NCBI GenBank assembly: GCA_020161775.1
Contig: JAIUOW010000004.1
Span: 1-64,000, forward strand
From: Pseudomonadota bacterium
GTDB lineage: Bacteria; Pseudomonadota; Gammaproteobacteria; Burkholderiales; Burkholderiaceae_C
DNA length: 64,000 nucleotides
Direction of reading: 5' to 3'
In this document: positions 11,789 to 19,096 of the stretch, one piece after another
How positions within the stretch are numbered: the stretch's first letter is position 1
Layout: each line of letters begins with the position of its first letter
The notes under the pieces: model-generated
What the model was told of the DNA's origin: nothing
What the model saw: only the letters and a program-made list of their open reading frames with translations
The model's database searches: none
Program-made: the position numbers and the translations under genes

Positions 11789-12694
11789 TCAGCCCCACAC
11801 CACCGAGCGCATGGAAATCGACGCGCTCTGGTAGTTGGCGTTGAAAAACCGGATCGGGTCCTTTGCATCGGCCGCGCCCGCGGCATGCAGCAGCGGCAGG
11901 TAGTGGTCCCAGGTCGGGTGCGACATCTGCGCCACCGTGCCCAGGGACTGAAAGCCCGCCAGCGCGCCCAGTTGTCCCTGCTGCAGCTGCCCGGCAATCA
12001 CCTTGTCAAACTCGATCGCCCAGTCGTAGGCCTGGATGGCGCTGGCGCCGCGTCGCGTCATGCGCAGGTTGTGCACGATGTTGCCGCTGCCCACCACCAG
12101 CACGCCGCGCTCACGCAGGCCCTTGAGCTGCTGGCCCAGCGCATAGTGCTCGGCCGGCGGGCGGCTGTAATCCATGCTGAGCTGGATGACCGGGATGTCG
12201 GCCTTGGGGAACATGGGCTTGAGCACCGACCAGGTACCGTGGTCGTAACCCCATTCGTCCTTGTCCAGCCCGACCGGCGGCGCGGCAATGCTGCGGCTGA
12301 TCGCCTGGGCCGCCGCCGGAGCGCCCGGTGCGGGGTATTGCTGGTCAAACAGCGCCTGCGGAAAACCGCCGAAGTCATGGATGGTTTTGGGCTTGTCCAT
12401 GCCGGTGAGCCACCAGCCGCGCGTGATCCAGTGGGCGGATATGCACAGGATGAGCTGGGGGCGCGGGTAGCGGGCGCCGAATTCCGCGCCCAGCGCCTGC
12501 CAGCTGCGGCGGTATTCGTTGTCCTCGATGGCATTCATCGGGCTGCCGTGGCCCAGGAACAGCACCGGCATGCGCGGGCTTTTGGCCAGCGGCAATGCCT
12601 CCAGCGCGGAGGACGTGGCGGCGGTGGTGCTCAAGGGCGCCCCCCAAAGGCTGGCCATGCTTGCGGCGCCAGCCAGGACGGTTCTGCGGTGCAT
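11789..12694 (-). CDS. Class III extradiol dioxygenase, DODA/YgiD type, exported
   Basis: A 301-residue protein of the 4,5-DOPA-extradiol-dioxygenase (LigB-like) family. The core has MPVLFLGHGSPMNAI (first metal His), then CISAHWITRGWW and the HDFGGFP segment, and a later His in GSGNIVHNLRM. It opens with a twin-arginine-like leader (MHRRTVLAGAASMASLWGAP), unusual for this mostly cytoplasmic family, so periplasmic location is inferred. The ATG at 12694 is chosen because the signal begins there. It converges on the TauE gene, and its 5' side faces phaZ. Confidence 0.82.
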   Translation of the reverse strand: MHRRTVLAGAASMASLWGAPLSTTAATSSALEALPLAKSPRMPVLFLGHGSPMNAIEDNEYRRSWQALGAEFGARYPRPQLILCISAHWITRGWWLTGMDKPKTIHDFGGFPQALFDQQYPAPGAPAAAQAISRSIAAPPVGLDKDEWGYDHGTWSVLKPMFPKADIPVIQLSMDYSRPPAEHYALGQQLKGLRERGVLVVGSGNIVHNLRMTRRGASAIQAYDWAIEFDKVIAGQLQQGQLGALAGFQSLGTVAQMSHPTWDHYLPLLHAAGAADAKDPIRFFNANYQSASISMRSVVWG

Positions 12695-12837
12695 TTCAAG
12701 TCGTTTCTCTTTATAACCAGTTGGGTGGATGGACTCCAGTCCGGGGAAGTTCCCCGCCAAAGCTTCCACAAAGGTGACATAAGGCCTGCAAAGGTTGGTG
12801 TTTTCACTCGAAACAAGGCCCCGCGACTGCTGTTATA

Positions 12838-12850
12838 TTGCATTGCAACA
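12838..12850 (+). promoter_or_regulatory. Candidate PhaR operator upstream of phaZ
   Basis: TTGCATTGCAACA lies 23 bases before the phaZ start and just downstream of a TATATT -10-like hexamer. It matches CTGCGCTGCAACA upstream of phaC (42688-42700) at 11 of 13 positions (consensus YTGCRYTGCAACA). PhaR is the known repressor of PHB genes in related bacteria; assigning this site to PhaR is inference. Confidence 0.45.
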
Positions 12851-12873
12851 TACAACGCGAAGCGGTGCCCCCG

Positions 12874-14232
12874 ATGCTCTACCAGATCTACGAAACCCAG
12901 CGTTCCTTCATGGAGCCGTTTGCCGATTTTGCGCAGGCTGCGTCCAAGATGTACAGCAACCCGCTGTCGCCGTTTGGCCAGAACCCTTTTGCCCAGCGCG
13001 TTTCCGCCGGCTACGACCTGATGTACCGGCTGGGCAAGGACTATGAAAAGCCCGAGTTCGGCATCCGCACCGTGAACGTGGAAGGCACCGAGGTTGCCAT
13101 CCACGAGCGGGTGGAGATCGACAAGCCATTCTGCGAGCTGCGCCGCTTCAAGCGCTTCACCGATGACCCCGCCACGCTGACCCGCCTGAAGGGCCAGCCC
13201 GCCGTGCTGATCGTGGCGCCGCTGTCGGGCCATTACGCCACGCTGCTGCGCGACACCGTGCGCACCATGCTCAAGGACCACAAGGTCTACATCACCGACT
13301 GGAAGAACGCGCGCACCGTGCCGCTGTCCGACGGTGAATTCCACCTGGACGACTACGTCAACTATGTTCAGGAATTCATCCGCCATCTGCAGGGCATCTA
13401 CGGCAACTGCCACGTCATCAGCGTGTGCCAACCCACGGTGCCGGTGCTGGCCGCCGTGTCGCTCATGGCCAGCCGCAAGGAACTCACGCCGCTGTCCATG
13501 ACCATGATGGGCGGGCCGATCGACGCGCGCAAGTCGCCCACGGCCGTCAACAACCTGGCCATGAACAAGAGCCACAGCTGGTTCGAGAACAACGTGATCT
13601 TCCGCGTGCCCAGCAATTTCCCCGGCGCGGGGCGGCGCGTGTACCCCGGCTTTTTGCAGCACACCGGCTTTGTCGCGATGAACCCCGACAAGCACCTGAA
13701 GAGCCACTACGACTACTTCAAGGACCTGATCAAGGGCGACGACACCAGCACCGAAGCCCACCGCAAGTTCTATGACGAATACAACGCCGTGCTCGACATG
13801 GACGCGGACTATTACCTGGAAACCATCCAGATCGTGTTCCAGGAATTTGCCCTGGTCAACGGCACCTGGGATGTGAAGGGCGTGGACGGCAAGCTGGAGC
13901 GCGTGCGCCCACAGGACATCACCACCACGGCCCATTTCACCGTGGAAGGCGAGCTGGACGATATCTCGGGTTCCGGCCAGACCGAGGCCGCGCACGGCCT
14001 GTGCAGCGGTGTGCCGAAGGCGCGCCAGAAGCACCTGGAAGTCAAGGGCGCGGGCCACTACGGCATCTTCAGTGGCCGGCGCTGGCGCGAGATCGTGTAC
14101 CCGCAGGTCAAGGCCTTCATCCTCGCGCACAACGAACCCGTGAAGCAGGCCCAGCCAGCCAGGCCCACGGCCCAAAAGCCCGCCGCGCCCGCCAAAAAGG
14201 CGCCAACCCGGCGCGCTACTGCCCGCCAGTAA
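12874..14232 (+). CDS. phaZ: Intracellular polyhydroxyalkanoate depolymerase
   Basis: A 452-residue enzyme that mobilises stored PHB granules. It begins MLYQIYETQRSFMEPFADFA, a typical start for intracellular PhaZ of Burkholderiales, with no signal peptide. It has an alpha/beta-hydrolase core with the nucleophile cysteine in VISVCQPTVPVLAAVS (about residue 191) and a C-terminal His in the VKGAGHYGIFSGRRW segment. The tail after about residue 430 is Ala/Lys/Pro-rich (AAPAKKAPTRR), like basic phasin tails. The ATG at 12874 is used; an upstream in-frame ATG at 12838 falls inside the promoter motif. Confidence 0.9.
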   Translation: MLYQIYETQRSFMEPFADFAQAASKMYSNPLSPFGQNPFAQRVSAGYDLMYRLGKDYEKPEFGIRTVNVEGTEVAIHERVEIDKPFCELRRFKRFTDDPATLTRLKGQPAVLIVAPLSGHYATLLRDTVRTMLKDHKVYITDWKNARTVPLSDGEFHLDDYVNYVQEFIRHLQGIYGNCHVISVCQPTVPVLAAVSLMASRKELTPLSMTMMGGPIDARKSPTAVNNLAMNKSHSWFENNVIFRVPSNFPGAGRRVYPGFLQHTGFVAMNPDKHLKSHYDYFKDLIKGDDTSTEAHRKFYDEYNAVLDMDADYYLETIQIVFQEFALVNGTWDVKGVDGKLERVRPQDITTTAHFTVEGELDDISGSGQTEAAHGLCSGVPKARQKHLEVKGAGHYGIFSGRRWREIVYPQVKAFILAHNEPVKQAQPARPTAQKPAAPAKKAPTRRATARQ

Positions 14233-14238
14233 GCGCCC

Positions 14239-14895
14239 GTGAGCCCGCTGGCCGCGCGCCTGAACGATGCACTGCCGCAAACGCAGTGCACGCGCTGCGG
14301 CTACCCCGATTGCGCCGCCTATGCGCAGGCTATCGCCGACGCGGCTGCGCCCATCAACCAGTGCCCGCCCGGCGGCACCGAGGGCATTGCACGGCTGGCC
14401 GCCATCACGGGCCAGGCCGCTGCGGCCCTGAACCCCGCCAACGGCACCGAGGGCCCGCGCGCCCTGGCCGTGATTGACGAGGCCTGGTGCATTGGCTGCA
14501 CGCTGTGCCTGGACGCCTGCCCGACCGATGCCATCCTGGGCAGCAACAAGCGCATGCACACGGTGATCGAGCTGTACTGCACGGGCTGTGAGCTGTGCAT
14601 CCCCGTATGCCCGGTGGATTGCATCAGCCTGGAAAACGCCTCAGGCGCGGCCACGGGCTGGGCGGCGTGGTCACCCGCGCAGGCAGCCCAGGCCCGCGAA
14701 CGCTACGACTTTCAACGCGCGCGCCAGGTGCGCGATGCCATGGAAAACGAACAGCGACTGGAGGCCAAGGCACTGGCCAAGCTGGCCGACCTGCCGGCGC
14801 ATACCCATGATGCGAGTGGCGCGGAAGCCGACCGCAAGCGCGCCGTGATCGAGGCCGCGCTGGCCCGGGCAAAAGCCCGGCGCGGCAACGGCTGA
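14239..14895 (+). CDS. rsxB: RnfB/RsxB-type ferredoxin, stand-alone
   Basis: A 218-residue protein from GTG. An N-terminal Fe-S domain with CTRCGYPDCAAYAQAI (C-x2-C-x4-C) is followed by two 4Fe-4S sites, CIGCTLCLDACPTDA near residue 90 and CTGCELCIPVCPVDC near residue 120. A charged helical tail follows. This is the soluble part of RnfB without its N-terminal membrane helix. The other Rnf subunits (A, C, D, G, E) are absent, so a role as a free electron carrier is likelier than a membrane pump. It follows phaZ by 6 bases. Confidence 0.8.
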   Translation: MSPLAARLNDALPQTQCTRCGYPDCAAYAQAIADAAAPINQCPPGGTEGIARLAAITGQAAAALNPANGTEGPRALAVIDEAWCIGCTLCLDACPTDAILGSNKRMHTVIELYCTGCELCIPVCPVDCISLENASGAATGWAAWSPAQAAQARERYDFQRARQVRDAMENEQRLEAKALAKLADLPAHTHDASGAEADRKRAVIEAALARAKARRGNG

Positions 14896-14914
14896 CCTGG
14901 TCCGGCTTTGCGGC

Positions 14915-16495
14915 TCACGCGGCCTGGCGCTGCACCAGGCTCTTGTACACGCCGCAGCCCACATACAGGCCGCCCAGGCGCATCACATAGGACATCTTTG
15001 TCTGCACAGCCTGCGTGGCCGGGTTGGTGATGTCGTATTCGGCCCAGCCGGGCGCCACGTCGGCCTGGCGCACGATCGCCGCCAGCAGGGCATCGCCCTG
15101 CACGCCCGGGATGTCCTGCACAAGCGTACCCACCTTGGCCGGGTTGCCGCCAAACGCCACATAGTGGCCGGTAGCGTCCAGCACGAACACATACATGTCG
15201 CGGTCATGAAAGCCGCTGGCGGGGTCTGTCACATGCGCCAGGAAGCTGCCGCTGTCCAGCCGCTCGAACGCCGCGCGGGCCTTTTCCACCAGGGCCACGG
15301 CCTCGCCGGCCGTGCCCTGCATCAGCCTGAAATGGGCGACCGAGCGGGTCAGCGTGGCGGCGCGCTCGCGCAGGTACCGCGCCTGATTGGCGGCGTCTTC
15401 CACCAGCCCGGCATTGCTCTGGGTAATGCGGTCGAGTTCCTCCACCGCCGACGAAATCTGCCGCAGGCCCGTGCTCTGCTCGCCGCTGGCACTGGAGATG
15501 ACCGACATGTTGCTCGCCACGCTGCGCACGCCGTCCACGATGGCGGTGATGCCCTCGCCCGCCGCGCGGATGCGCTGCACGCCGTCTTCCACATGGCCGG
15601 TGGATGTTTCGATCAGCTTGTGGATCTGGCGCGCCTCGTCGCCGCTGCGCTGGGCCAGCCGGTGCACCTCGGACGCCACCACGGCAAAGCCACGGCCCTG
15701 CTCTCCAGCGCGGGCAGCCTCCACGGCGGCGTTCAGCGCCAGCAGGTTGGTCTGGAACGAGATGGCATCGATCATGCCGACGATCTCGCGCATGCGCTGC
15801 GTGCCGTCGTGGATGGCGCCAACCGTCTGCACGGCCTGTGCCATGGCGTTTGCCTGGTCTTCAGCTGACACGCGCACGCTGCACGCCCGTGCATCCGCCT
15901 GGCCGGCGGCGTCTGCGTTCTGCGCCACGGTGGCGGCCAGCTGGCGCACGCTGGCCGCGGTCTGCTGCAGGCTGGCTGCCTGGCTCTCGGTGCGCGCGCG
16001 CAGATCGCCATAGCCACGGGCCAGTTGCTGCCCGGCCTGCTCCACCAGCGCAGAGCTGCTGCGCACATCCGCCACGATGGCCGACAGGCGCACCGCCAGG
16101 CGCGCCATGGCATCGGACATCATCGACAGCTCGTCACGACCCGCCGGCTCGCTCACGCGCCCCAGGTCGCCCGACTCCATGTCGCGCAGTTGCGCCATCG
16201 CCTGATCGATGCCGCTGGCAAACCCCGCATGCAGCGCCAGCAGCAGCCACAGCTGCAACAGTGCCGCCACGCCGGCAATCCACCAGGTAGCCGCGTCCGC
16301 GCCCGGGCGCAGGCAGATCACCAGCAGCGGCACCAGGACGGCCACGGCCAGCAAGGCCAGCTTGCCGCGCAGCCTGAGCCTGCGCAGCAGATACGCGGCG
16401 GGACGCACCATCATGACCAGGATGGCAGCATGGGCCGAGGGCGGGGGGGAGCGGAATGCGGCCTGGGCCGCCCGGGTGTGGTCAAGGTATGCCAT
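14915..16495 (-). CDS. Methyl-accepting chemotaxis protein with C-terminal Cache-like domain
   Basis: A 526-residue receptor. Two hydrophobic segments lie near residues 43-62 and 70-90, then a HAMP-like linker (about 92-150), then the signalling domain with the conserved hairpin tip [37 protein letters not shown] near residue 250 (tip only summarised). After about residue 400 comes a region with [20 protein letters not shown] and [17 protein letters not shown], which resembles a single Cache sensor. That places the likely sensor at the cytoplasmic C-terminus instead of the periplasm. The first 27 residues may be untranslated if the start is MMVRPAAYL (16414). Confidence 0.85.
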   Translation of the reverse strand: MAYLDHTRAAQAAFRSPPPSAHAAILVMMVRPAAYLLRRLRLRGKLALLAVAVLVPLLVICLRPGADAATWWIAGVAALLQLWLLLALHAGFASGIDQAMAQLRDMESGDLGRVSEPAGRDELSMMSDAMARLAVRLSAIVADVRSSSALVEQAGQQLARGYGDLRARTESQAASLQQTAASVRQLAATVAQNADAAGQADARACSVRVSAEDQANAMAQAVQTVGAIHDGTQRMREIVGMIDAISFQTNLLALNAAVEAARAGEQGRGFAVVASEVHRLAQRSGDEARQIHKLIETSTGHVEDGVQRIRAAGEGITAIVDGVRSVASNMSVISSASGEQSTGLRQISSAVEELDRITQSNAGLVEDAANQARYLRERAATLTRSVAHFRLMQGTAGEAVALVEKARAAFERLDSGSFLAHVTDPASGFHDRDMYVFVLDATGHYVAFGGNPAKVGTLVQDIPGVQGDALLAAIVRQADVAPGWAEYDITNPATQAVQTKMSYVMRLGGLYVGCGVYKSLVQRQAA

Positions 16496-16554
16496 GGGGC
16501 GCTTCTATATCAGTGCCCCAAGCTTAGGCAGGACACGCCGCGCCCGAAGACCCG

Positions 16555-16579
16555 AAAAAGGGGGGAAAGCCCTTCCTTT
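16555..16579 (-). terminator. Possible terminator after the 16591-17457 gene
   Basis: On the minus strand AAAGG-aa-GGG-cttt-CCC-c-CCTTT forms an imperfect hairpin ending in a run of five T. It begins 12 bases after the stop codon of the upstream gene. The stem has a bulge, so confidence is moderate. Confidence 0.4.
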
Positions 16580-16590
16580 CAGGCGTCCGA

Positions 16591-17457
16591 TCAGGGAATC
16601 AGCCGGAATTGCCCGCCGCCGTTGGGCCAGACCTCGCGCGCCTCGATCACCCAGTACTTCACGCTGTCGCGCGGGTCGGTGGTGCGCTTGCGGTATTCGA
16701 AGGAGCCGTTCTTCTGCAGCCAGAACGACCAGCTGTTGCCGTCCTTGAACCCCAGCACCGCGCCAAACGGCTGGTAGCTGCTGACGCGGTTGACCGGCAC
16801 GCCATGCGCATTGGCGAACGCGGTCTTGACCCGCAGCAGTTCCACCGGATCGTCAGCGATGTAGTCGGGCCGCTCCACCACGGCGGCGGCGGCCTTGTGC
16901 AGGTGGGCGTAGTTGGCATCCATGTGCTGGATCTTGGCCTGGATCTTGTTCTGCTTGGTCACCCAGTTGTCGTGCACCGTGGTGGGCTGCACGGCCTGGG
17001 CGTTGGCATGGGTCACCTTGGGCGTACCGGCCGGCCCCTCGATGTAGACCGAGCAGCCGTCAATCATGGCGGTGGTGAAAAAGCGCACGCCGGGGCCGTT
17101 GTAGGTGCCCGGCTCTTCGAGCTTCATGCGCGCCGTGTTGTTGCGCTGGTACGGCAGGTAAAACAGCGGACGCAGCGTCTTGGCGTTGCGCCCCGACTGG
17201 AACTGGGTAGACACCAGCGTGTTCTCGATGAACAGCTTGAGGTGGTCGGAGGGCCAATCCTCCGGGCGGATGTCAAAGTAGCTGATGCGATCAGCCTTGG
17301 CCACGTGCAGGTAATCGAACTGGGCGCCCAGCGGCAGCGCCACCTGCTTGGCCTGCAGCACGTTCTTGCGCAGGTCGCCCGTCATGATGGGCAGCGTGCG
17401 CAGCACGGCACGGCGCTTGGCCGGGTCCAGCAGTTTCCTGACGTAGCCGTCCGACAT
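16591..17457 (-). CDS. Unrecognised protein with CNF1-like Cys/His spacing (putative deamidase fold)
   Basis: A 288-residue soluble protein with no signal peptide; I do not recognise it with certainty. The centre reads FFTTAMIDGCSVYIEG... PKVTHANAQ: a glycine-cysteine pair (C135) followed exactly 15 residues later by H150. The catalytic Cys866/His881 of the CNF1 deamidase toxin have the same spacing, and BLF1 has a similar GC...H arrangement. The C-terminal third (VSSYQPFGAVLGFKDG, WSFWLQKNGSF) looks like further beta strands. GGGAGACAGG precedes the ATG, and a palindrome-overlapped promoter lies about 45 bases further up. Without structure prediction the function is a hypothesis; a housekeeping Cys hydrolase is also possible. 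Confidence 0.6.
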   Translation of the reverse strand: MSDGYVRKLLDPAKRRAVLRTLPIMTGDLRKNVLQAKQVALPLGAQFDYLHVAKADRISYFDIRPEDWPSDHLKLFIENTLVSTQFQSGRNAKTLRPLFYLPYQRNNTARMKLEEPGTYNGPGVRFFTTAMIDGCSVYIEGPAGTPKVTHANAQAVQPTTVHDNWVTKQNKIQAKIQHMDANYAHLHKAAAAVVERPDYIADDPVELLRVKTAFANAHGVPVNRVSSYQPFGAVLGFKDGNSWSFWLQKNGSFEYRKRTTDPRDSVKYWVIEAREVWPNGGGQFRLIP

Positions 17458-17499
17458 GCCTGTCTCCCTTCTGGATGCCGCGGCGCGGCAACTGCAGGG

Positions 17500-17544
17500 A
17501 ATGTAGGAACCCTGAGGCGAACGGTCAACCCTGTCAGGGTTGAC
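17500..17544 (-). promoter_or_regulatory. Promoter with perfect palindromic operator for the 16591-17457 gene
   Basis: The minus strand has -35 TTGACC (17528-17523), a 17-base spacer and -10 TACATT (17505-17500). A perfect 10+1+10 palindrome with arms GTCAACCCTG / CAGGGTTGAC (17524-17544) covers most of the -35 and extends upstream. No T-run follows it, so an operator fits better than a terminator of the upstream CBS gene. The regulator is unknown. Confidence 0.6.
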
Positions 17545-17560
17545 AGGGGCTGTGCCCCGG

Positions 17561-18001
17561 TCAGCCCAGCGCGTCGTTGACGCGGTCGTGGAACTCCGAC
17601 TGGCTCAAGGCGGTGCCGATCTCGCGCGGCAGCGCATCACGCACCGAAAAAACACCCAGCACCTTCGCGCCCGGCCCCACGATGGGCAGGTGACGGAAGC
17701 CCCGCTCGATCATGATCACCACGGCGTCGGACACCCGGGTTTCGGGCGGCACGCAGATGGGGTTGTGCGTCATGACGTCGCGCAGGGCGGTGGCATCTGG
17801 GTCCAGCCCCTTGGCCAGCACGCGCGTCATCAGGTCGCGCTCAGTCACGATACCCAGCAGCACATCCGGCAGTTCCATGATGAGCACGCTGCCGCAGTGG
17901 GCGCGCGTCATCACGCCGGCGGCCTCGCGCACCGTGGCCAGCGGCCCCAGGCGGATCACGCGCCTTTGCGAGAGCGACTGGAAAACGGTGCGTTCAGCCA
18001 T
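17561..18001 (-). CDS. CBS-domain pair protein
   Basis: A 146-residue protein made almost entirely of two CBS motifs: VFQSLSQRRVIRLGPLATVREAAGVM... LLGIVTERDLMTRV (residues about 5-65) and DVMTHNPICVPPETRVSDAVVIM... HLPIVGPGAKVLGVFSVRDAL (about 75-135). Such pairs bind adenosine nucleotides and act as energy sensors, usually on a partner protein. ATG 18001 is used because AAGGAG lies 6 bases upstream. It follows the KorAB genes on the same strand by 39 bases, so it may belong to that operon. The partner is unknown. Confidence 0.85.
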   Translation of the reverse strand: MAERTVFQSLSQRRVIRLGPLATVREAAGVMTRAHCGSVLIMELPDVLLGIVTERDLMTRVLAKGLDPDATALRDVMTHNPICVPPETRVSDAVVIMIERGFRHLPIVGPGAKVLGVFSVRDALPREIGTALSQSEFHDRVNDALG

Positions 18002-18040
18002 GGCGGACTCCTTTACAGCCACTTTAGGCGCCACGCAGGG

Positions 18041-19096
18041 CTAGCGCAAGGAAGCGTTCAGCCGGTCCAGCGCGGCCGCGCCGGGGCACAGCCGAGTGGC
18101 GTCCAGCGCATTGAGCGCGGTGGCGCTGGTGTTCAGCGCCGTGTGCAGGTCCGTGGCCAGCGGGTCCACGTACAGCAGGCCGGTGACCACCTCGCCGCGT
18201 GCCTGGTGGGCCTGCATGAAGTTCAGCGCCGCATGCCGGTCGGTGGCGTCATAGCCTTCATGCAGGCTGCGCAGGCGCAACAGCGTGCCGTCGTGCTGGC
18301 GCACGTCGGCCACCTCGCCGGGGGCGGCGTCCAGGGTAATTTCGTCGCGCGCGCTGATGAAGTCGATACGGCTGACCGACTCGTTGTGCTCGCGCACATA
18401 GTCATAGCTCTTGGTGCTGCCCGGGTGGTTGTTGAAGGCCACGCAGGGGCTGATCACGTCGATGAAGGCCGCCCCGCCGTGGCTGATGGCCCCCTTGATC
18501 AGCGGCACCAGCTGCGCCTTGTTGCCGGAAAAGCCCCGCGCCACATAGGTGGCGCCCAGCTGCAGGGCCATGGCCACCAGGTCCACCGGGCTGTCGCTGT
18601 TGACCACGCCCTTCTTGCTCTTGCTGCCCTGGTCGGCCGTGGCCGAGAACTGGCCCTTGGTCAGCCCGTACACGCCGTTGTTTTCCACGATGTAGGCCAT
18701 GCGCACGCCGCGGCGCATGGCATGGGCAAACTGCCCCAGGCCAATGGACGCCGAATCGCCGTCGCCCGACACGCCCAGGTACAGCAGGTCCCGGTTGGCC
18801 AGGTTGGCGCCGGTGAGCACGCTGGGCATGCGGCCGTGCACGGTGTTGAAGCCGTGCGATGCCCCCAGGAAGTAGTCCGGCGTCTTGGAGCTGCAGCCAA
18901 TGCCCGACAGCTTGGCCACGCGGTGAGGCTGGATGTCCAGTTCCCAGCAGGCCTGGATGATGGCCGCGCTGATGCTGTCGTGGCCGCAGCCCGCGCACAG
19001 CGTGGAAATCTTGCCCTCGTAGTCGCGCCGGGTGTAGCCGACCTTGTTTTTTTCCAGCGTGGGGTGGTGCAGCCGGGGTTTGGTGAGGTAGGTCAT
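18041..19096 (-). CDS. korB: 2-oxoacid:acceptor oxidoreductase, beta subunit (ThDP-binding)
   Basis: A 351-residue beta subunit. It has CAGCGHDSISAAI near residue 35, GIGCSS near residue 65, and the thiamine diphosphate/Mg motif in VSGDGDSASIGLGQFAHAMRRG with ENNGVYGLTKGQ near residue 140. It oxidises a 2-oxoacid with CoA, passing electrons to a ferredoxin or flavoprotein partner. 2-oxoglutarate is the usual substrate of this length class; the sequence does not prove it. The start ATG overlaps the korA stop as ATGA. Confidence 0.87.
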   Translation of the reverse strand: MTYLTKPRLHHPTLEKNKVGYTRRDYEGKISTLCAGCGHDSISAAIIQACWELDIQPHRVAKLSGIGCSSKTPDYFLGASHGFNTVHGRMPSVLTGANLANRDLLYLGVSGDGDSASIGLGQFAHAMRRGVRMAYIVENNGVYGLTKGQFSATADQGSKSKKGVVNSDSPVDLVAMALQLGATYVARGFSGNKAQLVPLIKGAISHGGAAFIDVISPCVAFNNHPGSTKSYDYVREHNESVSRIDFISARDEITLDAAPGEVADVRQHDGTLLRLRSLHEGYDATDRHAALNFMQAHQARGEVVTGLLYVDPLATDLHTALNTSATALNALDATRLCPGAAALDRLNASLR

